The translations under genes and the position numbers were made by a program. Below, piece by piece: positions 44,713 through 53,495 of a stretch of DNA of 64,000 bases. Origin of the DNA: Streptomyces sp. Edi2 (GTDB lineage Bacteria; Actinomycetota; Actinomycetes; Streptomycetales; Streptomycetaceae); NCBI RefSeq assembly GCF_040253635.1, contig NZ_JBEJGX010000003.1:6101501-6165500 (forward strand), in the 5' to 3' direction. The notes under the pieces were generated by a model. The model was given only the letters and a program-made list of their open reading frames with translations, did no database searches and was not told the origin of the DNA. Within the stretch, counting starts at the first letter, position 1, and each line of letters opens with the position of its first letter.

Positions 44713-45849
44713 TCAGCTTCGAGTTGACTCCAACCCCGGAAGAGTGACCCGGATCCGGCAACCACGTGGGGATTCGGCCACGCCGATGCGTCCGCCGTGC
44801 AGGTCGACGGCCCAGCGCGCGATGGCCAGGCCCAGGCCCGTCCCCCCGTCGGAGCCGGGGCCCGAGGGGGCGGGGCCGCCGCGGTTGAAGCGCTCGAAGA
44901 CCCGGTAGCGCTCCGACTCGGGGATGCCGGGCCCCTCGTCCTGCACGTCCAGCTCCAGGCTCTCGGGCCCCTCGCCGCGGCGCGCGTGCACCGTGACCCG
45001 GCCGTGCCGCGGACTGTGCTTGATCGCGTTGTCGATGAGATTGGCCACGACCTGGTGCAGCCGCTCGGCATCCGCGTGCGCGGTCAGCTCGGGCGGCGAG
45101 ACATCGAGGTGGAGGTGGACATCCGTACGGGTGTGGGTGCCGGAGCCGGCGACCCCCGACAGCCCCGACAGCGTGGAGGCGCCGCGGCTCATATTGGCCT
45201 CCTTGAGCACCCCGGACAGATACGGCCAGACCTCGAAGCGCCGGGCGTGCAGCGGCACCACCCCGTTGTCCAGCCGGGACAGGTCGAGAAGGTGCTCGAC
45301 CAGGCGGCCCAGCCGCTCGGTCTGCTGCAGCGCCGTCCGCATGGTTTCCGGGTCCGGCTCGCTGACCCCGTCGACGACGTTCTCCAGGACGGCGCGGAGC
45401 GCGGCGATCGGGGTGCGCAGCTCGTGCGAGACATTCGCCACGAGTTCCTTGCGGTGGGTGTCCACCGCCTCCAGATCGGCCGCCATCCGGTTGAAGGCGT
45501 TCGCCAGGTCGCCGAACTCGTCGCGGCGCTCCGAGCGGACCCGGCGGCTGTAGTTACCGTGCGCCATCGACCGGGTGACGTCCGTCATCTCGTCGAGCGG
45601 AGCGGTCAGGCTGTTGGCCACGAACTGGGTGATCAGCAGCGAGGCGATCACCGAGAAGATCGTGATCACCCGCAGCTCGGTGGCCGAGTGCATCGCGACG
45701 AAGACCAGCAGCGTGGTGATGATCACCGAGACGCTGACCAGCGCGCCGAGCGCGGCCTTCACCGAGCGGTACGGGTCGAGCGGGCGCAGGCCCTCCCAGA
45801 CCCGCCGCCCCAGCTCACGCACGGGCGTGTGCCACCGCCGCCGCGTCAT
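44713..45849 (-). CDS. two-component sensor histidine kinase
   Basis: This 378-residue membrane kinase has two hydrophobic segments (about 33-52 and 60-82) with a very short extracytoplasmic loop, a HAMP linker (LTAPLDEMTDVTRSMAHGNYSRRV), HisKA with phospho-accepting His142 in NVSHELRTPIAAL, and HATPase N/G boxes (LIDNAIKHSP, DEGPGIPESE, GTGLGLAIARW). The tiny external loop suggests it senses within the membrane or through a partner. Its ATG 45849 overlaps the regulator stop (ATGA). The signal is unknown. Confidence 0.93.
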   Translation of the reverse strand: MTRRRWHTPVRELGRRVWEGLRPLDPYRSVKAALGALVSVSVIITTLLVFVAMHSATELRVITIFSVIASLLITQFVANSLTAPLDEMTDVTRSMAHGNYSRRVRSERRDEFGDLANAFNRMAADLEAVDTHRKELVANVSHELRTPIAALRAVLENVVDGVSEPDPETMRTALQQTERLGRLVEHLLDLSRLDNGVVPLHARRFEVWPYLSGVLKEANMSRGASTLSGLSGVAGSGTHTRTDVHLHLDVSPPELTAHADAERLHQVVANLIDNAIKHSPRHGRVTVHARRGEGPESLELDVQDEGPGIPESERYRVFERFNRGGPAPSGPGSDGGTGLGLAIARWAVDLHGGRIGVAESPRGCRIRVTLPGLESTRS

Positions 45850-46583
45850 GCGGCGGGGGTCTCCAGGGCGTAGCCGACGCCGTGGACCGTACGGATGCGC
45901 TCGGCGCCGATCTTGCGGCGCAGCGCCTTGATGTGGCTGTCGACCGTACGGGTCCCGGAGGCGTCCGCCCAGTCCCACACCTCGGCCAGCAGCTGCTCAC
46001 GGGAGAGCACCGCGCGCGGGGTGTTCGCCAGGCAGACCAGCAGATCGAACTCGGTGGGCGTCAGATGGACGTCAGCGCCGCGCACCCGCACCCGGCGCTG
46101 GGCGTGGTCGATCTCCAGCTCGCCCAGCCGGAGGATGCCGCTGCGCGGGGTGTGCGCGGCCAGCGCCGCGCGCTCGACCCGGCGCAGCAGGACGTGCACC
46201 CGGGCGGCCAGCTCCCGCATCGAGAACGGCTTGGTCATGTAGTCGTCGGCGCCGACGCCGAGGCCGACGAGCATGTCTGTCTCGTCGTCCCGGGCGGTGA
46301 GCATCATCACGGGCACCGGCCGCTGGGCCTGGACCCGGCGGCACACCTCCAGGCCGTCGAAGCCCGGCAGCATCACATCGAGGACCAGCAGATCCGGCTG
46401 CCAGGCCTCCGCGGTCTCCACCGCGGCCGGGCCGTCGGTCGCCGTCTGCACCTGGAAGCCCTCGGCGCGCAGCCGGGCCGCGATGGCCTCGACGATCGTC
46501 GGGTCGTCCTCCACGACCAGTACCCGGCGCTGGGCGCCCGGCGTGGCGGCGGCGCCGCCCTGCGTTGTCTGAGTCTGGTCCAT
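45846..46583 (-). CDS. OmpR-family response regulator
   Basis: This 245-residue protein has a receiver domain with Asp69 (LLVLDVMLPGFDG) as phospho-acceptor, Thr in LTARD and Lys in TKPF. Its winged-helix DNA-binding domain contains LTPTEFDLLVCLANTPRAVLSREQLLAEVW and RTVHGVGYALE. ATG 46583 (GGGGCGGG before it) is favoured over an in-frame ATG at 46598 with no spacing to its ribosome site. It is cotranscribed with the kinase. Its location behind kgd is conserved in Streptomyces from memory; targets are unknown. Confidence 0.92.
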   Translation of the reverse strand: MDQTQTTQGGAAATPGAQRRVLVVEDDPTIVEAIAARLRAEGFQVQTATDGPAAVETAEAWQPDLLVLDVMLPGFDGLEVCRRVQAQRPVPVMMLTARDDETDMLVGLGVGADDYMTKPFSMRELAARVHVLLRRVERAALAAHTPRSGILRLGELEIDHAQRRVRVRGADVHLTPTEFDLLVCLANTPRAVLSREQLLAEVWDWADASGTRTVDSHIKALRRKIGAERIRTVHGVGYALETPAA

Positions 46584-46655
46584 CGCCCGCCCCTGCATCC
46601 CCTGCGTGGTCGCGTATTGCTGGGCAGCAGCGTACGGGCATGGTGTGAGTGTCGG

Positions 46656-47420
46656 CTACGCGCCCTTCCGCGCGAGATGGACCACGTCAGGGACGCCTCG
46701 GACAACGGGGATCTCTTCCGTATGTACCCCGCTGAATCCGGCATTTCGCAAGGCTTCCTCGAAGGCCGGCGAGGGCTGCGCGGACCAGACGGCGAGCACC
46801 CCGCCGGGGGTCAGGCGGTCCCGGCAGGCGGCGAGTCCGCCGGGGGAGTAGAGGCTGTTGTTGTCCTCGGTGACGGTCCAGTCGGGACCGTTGTCGATGT
46901 CCAAACACAGGGCGTCGTAGGTGTCTTGGCCCGCTGGGGCCCGCAGGTGGGCGACCAGGTCGGTGTGCAGGATCTCGCTGCGCGGGTCGGCCAGCGCCTG
47001 TGCCGAGACCGCCGAGAGCGGGCCCGTGCGGTGCCAGTCGATGACCGCTTCCTCGCGTTCGACGACGACGATCCGGCCCCAGCGCGGCACTTCGGCCGCT
47101 CTGGCCAGCGAAAACCCGACACCGAGGCCGCCGATCAGCACGGAGGGCCGTACGCGGTCGGCCGGCAGCGCGGCCAGGGCGGCGTCGATCAGCAGCCGCT
47201 CCGACCGGCCGTCGGAGGTGTCCATCAGGAAGCAGCCGTTGGCGATGATCTCGTAGACCGTGGGTGCGGCGGGGGCGTCGGAGGTCTCAACTCCGGTTCC
47301 TGCGGGGGGTCCGCCCCGCTGTCGCAGCACCACTTCACCGTACGGGCCCTCGCGGCGGTCGAGGGTGCGCGGGGCCTCGGGGAGGCCGGTCGTTGCCTGC
47401 GTCGGAGTAACGGGAGCCAT
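46656..47420 (-). CDS. spermidine-synthase-like methyltransferase-fold protein
   Basis: This 254-residue Rossmann-fold protein resembles spermine/spermidine synthases: YGEVVLRQRGG at the start, VLIGGLGVGFSLARAAEVP as the nucleotide-binding loop, and DALCLDIDNGPDW as the DxDNG segment. The catalytic Asp and polyamine-binding residues of true aminopropyltransferases are only partly recognisable (DNGPDW). Its substrate may therefore differ. Members next to lon and kgd in Streptomyces are annotated only as spermidine-synthase-like. It precedes the regulator gene by 72 bp on the same strand. Confidence 0.8.
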   Translation of the reverse strand: MAPVTPTQATTGLPEAPRTLDRREGPYGEVVLRQRGGPPAGTGVETSDAPAAPTVYEIIANGCFLMDTSDGRSERLLIDAALAALPADRVRPSVLIGGLGVGFSLARAAEVPRWGRIVVVEREEAVIDWHRTGPLSAVSAQALADPRSEILHTDLVAHLRAPAGQDTYDALCLDIDNGPDWTVTEDNNSLYSPGGLAACRDRLTPGGVLAVWSAQPSPAFEEALRNAGFSGVHTEEIPVVRGVPDVVHLARKGA

Positions 47421-47663
47421 GGCGCCATGGTGGCGAATACGGGCCGCGCCGGTCCAACGTCACGGGCAGGGTTCCGCCGTCGGCGGCACGGACGCGACGC
47501 CCCCGTGGACAGTTGCCTTATGTGAGGGATATCACTCACACAGCTTCTTCATGGGTTGAGCATGCAGGCTGGTCCGCGACGTAGGACAAGGCAGGGAAAC
47601 CACGGCCGGGGGGCACGGGCGTGGCTGACCGGATCCGCCAGGGACGGAAGGGGCCTCGGACAA

Positions 47664-48527
47664 GTGAGCTGGCTGGGAACCGCCGCGAGAGCACGGGCCG
47701 ATCGCGCGCCGTCCGTCATACCGGGGACGGGCAACGGGCCGGGCGCGGCGCCGGCCGTCCCCCCGGACCTGCTGCCGGGCATCCCCCGGCAGCGCCCCTC
47801 CCGGCCGGCCCTCGTGACGGCGGAGCAGGCGGCTCTGCCGGCGCCCCCGCGACGAGGGCCGTGGCGGCTGCTGCCCACTCCCGCCGGCACCCCTTTCACC
47901 TTCGGTTACGCCCTTCTCCTCGTGGCCACCTCGCTCTTCGCCGAGTACGCCGACCCGGCGCTGGTCTCCGACCTGCTCCAGGGCTCCAGTACGGACGTCG
48001 TCCACCTGGCACAGGCCCCGCTGCTGGTGCTCGTCGCCAGCGCCCTGTGGATCGCGGGCGGGATGACCTCCGCGTACGCCATCGGCTTCCTCTTCGTCCT
48101 GACGGCGCTGGAGCGGCGGATCGGCGGGCTGCGCACCGCCGCCGTCTTCTTCGGCGGCCATGCGCTGGCCACCCTCGCCACCGAGCTGCCCGTCGCCTTC
48201 TCGGTCGCCGCCGGCCGGCTGCCGGAGAGCTCGCTGCACCGCCTCGACTACGGCATCAGCTTCGGCGTGATGACCAGCATCGGAGCCCTCGCGGGCCTGT
48301 TGCCCGCCTGGTTGCGCTGGCCCGTGCTGGCCGGCGTCGGATACGTGGCAGTGACCGATCTGCTCGCCGGCCTCGACCCGATGACCGACTGGGGGCATCT
48401 GCTCTCGCTCACCCTGGGGGTGGTGAGCTGGCCGCTGGTGCGCCGCTGGCGCACCCGGCACGCCCGGCCCGCGCCGCTCCTGGGCGGCCTGGGGCATCAG
48501 GCGCTGCGGGGCGTGCGGACCTACTGA
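47664..48527 (+). CDS. rhomboid-like membrane protein
   Basis: This 287-residue protein has a Pro/Ala/Arg-rich cytoplasmic N-terminus of about 80 residues followed by about six hydrophobic helices (TFGYALLLVATSLFAEYADP, LLVLVASALWIAGG, GFLFVLTALERRIGGLRTAAVFFGGHALATLATELP). This is the layout of actinobacterial rhomboid-like proteins. The GxSG catalytic serine motif was not found; ISFGVMTSIG occupies the expected site, so it may be a pseudoprotease. GTG 47664 (GGAAGGGG before it) gives the usual VSWLGTAARARA start; GTG/ATG starts up to 47556 are possible. Confidence 0.75.
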   Translation: MSWLGTAARARADRAPSVIPGTGNGPGAAPAVPPDLLPGIPRQRPSRPALVTAEQAALPAPPRRGPWRLLPTPAGTPFTFGYALLLVATSLFAEYADPALVSDLLQGSSTDVVHLAQAPLLVLVASALWIAGGMTSAYAIGFLFVLTALERRIGGLRTAAVFFGGHALATLATELPVAFSVAAGRLPESSLHRLDYGISFGVMTSIGALAGLLPAWLRWPVLAGVGYVAVTDLLAGLDPMTDWGHLLSLTLGVVSWPLVRRWRTRHARPAPLLGGLGHQALRGVRTY

Positions 48528-49090
48528 GCGCCCTCCGGCCGCGGGCTCACGGCCGCGCGGTAGGTATGGGTGATGGCGTAGGCGCAGCCGCCCAGCAGCG
48601 CCACGCCGGACAGCACGCCGCTGACGAAGGGCACCCAGGCCACGGCCGAGGTCGCCGCCATGACCAGCCCGGTCACTCCGAGCGCGGTCAGGGCGACGCC
48701 GGGGACGGCGATGCTGCGCCGCTTCCAGACCGCCGACAGCGCGACGAAGTGCAGACCGACGATCAGCGCGGTCCAGGCCACGGCGGTCGGCTCGGGGGCG
48801 CCCGCGGCCCGGAGCGCGAGATTGCCGCCGATCAGCAGCACCACCTCGGCCCCCACGACGAACGCGAACCGCCCCCGGAACCAGTCCGCCCGCGGACTCC
48901 CGGCACCGTCGGCGGGCTGTCCGAGGCGCCCGGCCCGCAGCGCAAGCGTCAGCAGCCCGGCGAAGGTGAGCACCGCGAGCACCCGCAGGGCGATACCGAG
49001 CGCGGGATTCAGCGGGGCGTGTGCGTTGGCGACCACGAAGACCGTGCCGAAGAATGCGCCGATGAAGATTCCGGACATCCGCTGCAACAT
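48521..49090 (-). CDS. conserved six-helix membrane protein
   Basis: This 189-residue protein has about six hydrophobic helices and a short Arg/Glu tail (YRAAVSPRPEGAQ). No transport or enzyme motif was recognised; it looks like one of the small conserved actinobacterial membrane proteins of unknown function. It overlaps the 3' end of the convergent rhomboid-like gene by 7 bp. ATG 49090 has a weak ribosome site; ATG 49078 (MSGIFIG) is an alternative. Confidence 0.75.
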   Translation of the reverse strand: MLQRMSGIFIGAFFGTVFVVANAHAPLNPALGIALRVLAVLTFAGLLTLALRAGRLGQPADGAGSPRADWFRGRFAFVVGAEVVLLIGGNLALRAAGAPEPTAVAWTALIVGLHFVALSAVWKRRSIAVPGVALTALGVTGLVMAATSAVAWVPFVSGVLSGVALLGGCAYAITHTYRAAVSPRPEGAQ

Positions 49091-49223
49091 GCGGTGAAGG
49101 TAGCAGTCATGACGGGGTGTGAGGAGGCAGACGCCGGGCTTTTCCGCGCGGTCCGCCCGGCCCCGGCCGACGCCCGGCCCCGCCTGAGCCCTGCACCGGC
49201 CGTCTCCGGTCCCGGCCGGACCG

Positions 49224-49739
49224 CTAGCCCAGCCACATGAGCATGCCGTCCCCCTGGTCCGCCGCCGTGCGGAAGAACGGCCGCAGCTGCTCGTAATGCT
49301 CGCGCACATAGTCCAGGGACTCGCCCCGCTCCCAGACGATCGACGGGTACACCTCCGCCGCGGCCAGATCCTCCGGGCCGACGCCGTCCGTCAGCCGCTC
49401 ACCGGATATCTCCGCCAGCGCCCCGGCGGCGGCCCGCACCTGCTCGGGGGGGAGGTAGCGGGGCGGGCCGTAGCCCCAGTCGTCGGCATCCGGGACGGCC
49501 GCCTCGCCATGGACGATGTCCACCGGGAAGGCCGCCCGGCGCAGCAGGAACCCGAGCGCGTCCCAGGCCTTGTCGACGTCCATGCAGCGCGCCGGCGCGG
49601 ACGGCGAAGACCCGTCCGCCTCTGCCTCTGCCTCCGCCTCCATCCACTCGCCGACCAGCTCCAGCGCCCACTCGGGATCGCCCAGGGCGCGGTCGAGTTC
49701 GGCCGGGGTGACACATGCGTACTGTCCGATCATGCTCAT
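49224..49739 (-). CDS. DUF1877 (YfbM-like) protein
   Basis: This 171-residue protein is of the DUF1877/YfbM type: MSMIGQYACVTPAELDRAL at the start, DVDKAWDALGFLLRR, then WGYGPPRYLPPEQVRAAAGALAEI and a C-terminal YVREHYEQLRPFFRTAADQGDGMLMWLG. These features define the family; its biochemical role is unknown. An acidic low-complexity run (MEAEAEAEADGS) interrupts the first third. It is divergent from the pentapeptide-repeat gene. Confidence 0.85.
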   Translation of the reverse strand: MSMIGQYACVTPAELDRALGDPEWALELVGEWMEAEAEAEADGSSPSAPARCMDVDKAWDALGFLLRRAAFPVDIVHGEAAVPDADDWGYGPPRYLPPEQVRAAAGALAEISGERLTDGVGPEDLAAAEVYPSIVWERGESLDYVREHYEQLRPFFRTAADQGDGMLMWLG

Positions 49740-49937
49740 GGTCCCGAGGCTAGAGGCGACCACTGACAACGCCGGTCGGCGACGGGGCCGTTGCTCTCCC
49801 GTTGCCCTCCCGCGGCGAGCGCATCCGGCCGGGCGCGGTGCGCCGCGGCCGCCTGGGAGAATGGCGGCTCCTTCCGAGCGCGGCCTCGTGCGGCGCTTGC
49901 CGGCCGCAGGAGTGCACCCGCCTTGTCCCCAGACCGC

Positions 49938-50774
49938 ATGCCATCGACCGACCACGGGCCATCGATTCCGGACACCGCCGACCTCGGCCTGCAGTCCGAC
50001 TGCGGCAGCTGCTTCGGGCTCTGCTGTGTCGCGCTGCCGTTCGCGGCCTCGGCGGACTTCGCGATCGACAAGGACGCCGGCCGGCCCTGCCCGAACCTGC
50101 AGACGGACTTCCGCTGCGGCATCCACACCGACCTTCGCCGGCGCGGCTTCTCCGGCTGCACCGTCTTCGACTGCTTCGGTGCCGGGCAGAAGGTCTCTCA
50201 GGTCACCTTCGGCGGACGGGACTGGCGGCAGGCCCCGGAGACCGCCCGGCAGATGTTCGACGTCTTCCCCGTCATGCGGCAGCTGCACGAACTCCTCTGG
50301 TACCTGGCCGAGGCGCTGGCCCGGCCGGCGGCCCGTCCGGTGCACGCCGAGCTGCGGGCCGCACTGGAGAAAACCGAAGGCCTCACCCGCGCGGGCGCCC
50401 AGGAGCTCACGGCGCTCGATGTGCCGGCCCACCGGGGCGAGGTCAACGCCCTGCTGCTGCGCACCAGCGAACTCGTACGGGCCGGGGTGCCGGGCCGCAA
50501 GAAGGAGCGGCGTGGGGCCGATCTCATGGGGGCCCGCCTCAAGGGGGCGCATCTCCGGGGCGCCAACCTCCGGGGCGCCTACCTCATCGCCGCCGACCTC
50601 AAGGGCGCCGATCTGCGCACGGCGGACCTGATCGGCGCCGATCTGCGGGACGCCGACCTCAGCGGTGCCGATCTCACCGGTGCCCTCTTCCTGACCCAGT
50701 CGCAGCTCAACGCGGCCAAGGGCGACGCGGCGGCCAAGCTGCCGCAGGGCTTGTCCCGTCCCGCCCACTGGTAG
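49938..50774 (+). CDS. pentapeptide-repeat protein with Cys-rich N-terminal domain
   Basis: This is a 278-residue two-part protein. The first 75 residues carry clustered cysteines ([29 protein letters not shown]), a metal- or Fe-S-binding pattern similar to CxxCxxxCC proteins. The last 90 residues hold about twelve pentapeptide repeats A(D/N)LxG ([23 protein letters not shown] and so on) forming a right-handed quadrilateral beta helix. The middle is helical. Many pentapeptide proteins mimic DNA and protect gyrase, but the Cys domain argues for a different job. It is divergent from DUF1877 and upstream of lon. Confidence 0.85.
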   Translation: MPSTDHGPSIPDTADLGLQSDCGSCFGLCCVALPFAASADFAIDKDAGRPCPNLQTDFRCGIHTDLRRRGFSGCTVFDCFGAGQKVSQVTFGGRDWRQAPETARQMFDVFPVMRQLHELLWYLAEALARPAARPVHAELRAALEKTEGLTRAGAQELTALDVPAHRGEVNALLLRTSELVRAGVPGRKKERRGADLMGARLKGAHLRGANLRGAYLIAADLKGADLRTADLIGADLRDADLSGADLTGALFLTQSQLNAAKGDAAAKLPQGLSRPAHW

Positions 50775-50835
50775 CGCGCCGCGCCCGATCGCTCACAGCG
50801 AACGCACAGCGGGGAACATCTCCCGGCCCGGCTGC

Positions 50836-50856
50836 ATTGAGTGGGTAAAGCTCAAC
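50836..50856. promoter_or_regulatory. HAIR (HspR) operator of lon
   Basis: TTGAG (50837-50841) and CTCAA (50851-50855) form an inverted repeat with 9 bp between. This matches the core of the HspR-associated inverted repeat CTTGAGT-N7-ACTCAAG with four changed positions outside the core. It lies 22 bp upstream of the lon start. HspR control of lon through such a site has been described in S. lividans (from memory). Confidence 0.75.
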
Positions 50857-50877
50857 TTGTTTGCCGAAGGGGAGATC

Positions 50878-53334
50878 ATGGCTTCGACGTCCACACCGCT
50901 CACTCTGCCCGTGCTGCCCCTCGATGACGAGGTCGTGCTCCCCGGCATGGTGGTGCCCCTGGACCTGTCCGACGCGGACGTACGGGCAGCGGTGGAGGCC
51001 GCGCAGGCCGCCGCCACCCCGGGTAACAAACCGCGGGTGCTGCTCGTTCCCCGCGTCGACGGGACGTACGCCGGGATCGGCACGCTCGGGCGGATCGAGC
51101 AGGTCGGGCGGCTCTCCGACGGCGATCCCGGCGCGCTGATCCGGGGCCTGGGCCGGGTGCGGATCGGTTCCGGCACGACCGGGCCCGGAGCCGCGCTCTG
51201 GGTGGAGGGCACGACCGTCGAGGAGACGGTCCCCGATCCCCTGCCCGGCGCGGTCGGCGAACTCGTCACGGAGTACAAGGCGCTGGCCACCAGCTGGCTG
51301 CGCAAGCGCGGCGCCTGGCAGGTCGTCGACCGCGTCCAGCAGATCGAGGACGTCCCGACGCTGGCCGACAACTCCGGCTACTCGCCGTTCCTGACCACCG
51401 AACAGAAGGTCCATCTGCTGGAGACCACCGATCCGGTCGCCCGGCTGAAATTCGCCACCGAGACGCTGCGCGAGCATCTGGCCGAGCAGGACGTCGCCGA
51501 ATCCATCGCCAAGGACGTCCAAGAAGGCGTCGACAAGCAGCAGCGGGAGTTCCTGCTGCGGCGGCAGCTGGAGGCGGTCCGCAAGGAACTCGCCGACCTG
51601 AACGGCGATCCGGAGGACGAGAGCGACGACTACCGCGCCCGGGTCGAGGCCGCCGACCTGCCCGAGGACGTCCGCAAGGCCGCCCTCAAGGAGGTCGACA
51701 AGCTGGAGCGGTCCAGCGACCAGAGCCCCGAGGGCTCCTGGATCCGCACCTGGCTGGACACCGTCCTGGAACTGCCCTGGAACGCACGCACCGAGGACGC
51801 CTACGACATCACCGGCGCCAGGGAGGTGCTGGACGCCGACCACTTCGGCCTGGAGGACGTCAAGGAACGGATCACCGAATACCTGGCCGTCCGCAAGCGG
51901 CGTGCCGAGCGGGGCCTCGGCCTGGCCGGCGGGCCGTCGAAGGGGACCTCGGGCGGCGATGCGGGCCAGGGCGGCGGGCGGCGGGCGGGCGGCGCCGTGC
52001 TGGCGCTCGTCGGGCCGCCCGGGGTCGGCAAGACCTCGCTCGGCGAGTCCGTCGCGCGGGCGATGGGCCGGAAGTTCGTCCGGGTCGCGCTCGGCGGCGT
52101 CCGGGACGAGGCGGAGATCCGGGGCCACCGCCGTACGTACGTCGGCGCACTGCCCGGCCGGATCGTACGGGCCGTCAAGGAGGCCGGGTCGATGAACCCG
52201 GTGGTGCTGCTCGACGAGATCGACAAGGTGGGCTCCGACTTCCGGGGCGACCCGGCCGCCGCCCTCCTGGAGGTCCTGGACCCGGCGCAGAACCACACCT
52301 TCCGTGACCACTACCTGGAGGTCGAACTCGACCTCAGCGATGTGGTCTTCCTGGCCACCGCCAATGTCCTCGAAGCCGTCCCCGAGCCGCTGCTCGACCG
52401 GATGGAGCTGGTGCGCCTGGACGGCTACACCGAGGACGAGAAGGTCGTCATCGCCCGGGACCACCTGCTGCCGCGCCAGCTGGAGCGGGCCGGTCTGGAG
52501 CCCGGCGAGGTGACCCTGGAGGACGACGCGCTGCGCAAGCTGGCGGGGGAGTACACCCGCGAGGCGGGCGTACGGAATCTGGAGCGTGCCGTCGCCAGGC
52601 TGCTGCGGAAGGTCACCGCACAGCACGAACTGGGGGAGCGGGAGCTGCCGTTCACGGTCGGCAGCGACCAGCTGCGCCCGCTGATCGGGCGGCCGCACCA
52701 CACCCCCGAGGCGGCGCAGGACCCCGCCGAGCGGCGCACCGCCGTCCCCGGGGTGGTCACCGGACTCGCGGTCACCGGCGCCGGCGGCGATGTCCTCTAT
52801 GTGGAGGCCTCGCTCGCCGATCCGGAGACCGGCGCCTCCGGGCTCCAGCTGACCGGCCAGCTCGGTGACGTGATGAAGGAGTCCGCGCACATCGCGCTGT
52901 CGTTCCTGCGCTCGCACGGCGCCGAACTGGAGCTTCCGGTCGCCGACCTGAAGGAGCGCGGTGTGCATCTGCACGTACCGGCGGGCGCCGTCCCCAAGGA
53001 CGGGCCGAGCGCGGGCGTGACGATGACGACGGCGCTGGCCTCGCTGCTGTCGGGCCGGCAGGTCCGGCCGGAGGTGGCGATGACCGGTGAGGTCTCGCTG
53101 ACCGGGCGGGTGCTGCCGATCGGCGGCGTCAAGCAGAAGCTGCTGGCGGCGCACCGTGCCGGGATCACCACGGTCATCATCCCCCGGCGCAATGAACCGG
53201 ACCTGGACGACGTACCGGCCGAGATCCTGGACTCCCTGGAGGTCCACCCGGTCGCCGATGTCCGCCAGGTGCTGGAACTGGCGCTGACCCCGGCCGCGAA
53301 CGGGGCCGCCCCGGAGATATCGGTCGCGGCCTGA
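50878..53334 (+). CDS. lon: ATP-dependent Lon protease
   Basis: This 818-residue Lon (LonA) protease is a cytoplasmic hexamer degrading misfolded and regulatory proteins. It has the N-terminal LON substrate-binding domain (LPVLPLDDEVVLPGMVVPL), coiled-coil helices, a AAA+ module with Walker A GPPGVGKT (Lys385) and Walker B PVVLLDEIDKV, and the serine protease domain with Ser711 in PKDGPSAG and Lys754 in GGVKQK. A Gly-rich insertion (SKGTSGGDAGQGGGRRAGG) precedes Walker A. ATG 50878 has a strong AAGGGGAG site. It is under a heat-shock (HspR) operator and is followed by a bidirectional terminator. Confidence 0.97.
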   Translation: MASTSTPLTLPVLPLDDEVVLPGMVVPLDLSDADVRAAVEAAQAAATPGNKPRVLLVPRVDGTYAGIGTLGRIEQVGRLSDGDPGALIRGLGRVRIGSGTTGPGAALWVEGTTVEETVPDPLPGAVGELVTEYKALATSWLRKRGAWQVVDRVQQIEDVPTLADNSGYSPFLTTEQKVHLLETTDPVARLKFATETLREHLAEQDVAESIAKDVQEGVDKQQREFLLRRQLEAVRKELADLNGDPEDESDDYRARVEAADLPEDVRKAALKEVDKLERSSDQSPEGSWIRTWLDTVLELPWNARTEDAYDITGAREVLDADHFGLEDVKERITEYLAVRKRRAERGLGLAGGPSKGTSGGDAGQGGGRRAGGAVLALVGPPGVGKTSLGESVARAMGRKFVRVALGGVRDEAEIRGHRRTYVGALPGRIVRAVKEAGSMNPVVLLDEIDKVGSDFRGDPAAALLEVLDPAQNHTFRDHYLEVELDLSDVVFLATANVLEAVPEPLLDRMELVRLDGYTEDEKVVIARDHLLPRQLERAGLEPGEVTLEDDALRKLAGEYTREAGVRNLERAVARLLRKVTAQHELGERELPFTVGSDQLRPLIGRPHHTPEAAQDPAERRTAVPGVVTGLAVTGAGGDVLYVEASLADPETGASGLQLTGQLGDVMKESAHIALSFLRSHGAELELPVADLKERGVHLHVPAGAVPKDGPSAGVTMTTALASLLSGRQVRPEVAMTGEVSLTGRVLPIGGVKQKLLAAHRAGITTVIIPRRNEPDLDDVPAEILDSLEVHPVADVRQVLELALTPAANGAAPEISVAA

Positions 53335-53412
53335 GGGGCTCGGTCTGACGGACCCGGCCTGACGGACACGTCATGACGGTCGCGGACCGACGGACGCGGG
53401 CGGGAAGCGGTA

Positions 53413-53449
53413 CGGGCCCCTGTCGCACCCGGTGTGCGGCAGGGGCCCG
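53413..53449. terminator. bidirectional hairpin terminator
   Basis: A 16-bp stem (cgggcccctgtcgcac with a one-mismatch complement) has a 5-nt loop. It sits between the convergent lon and lysozyme genes. Confidence 0.85.
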
Positions 53450-53495
53450 CTCGCGCGTACGGCCCGGGCGTGGAGAGGGGCCGCACGCCCGTGCA

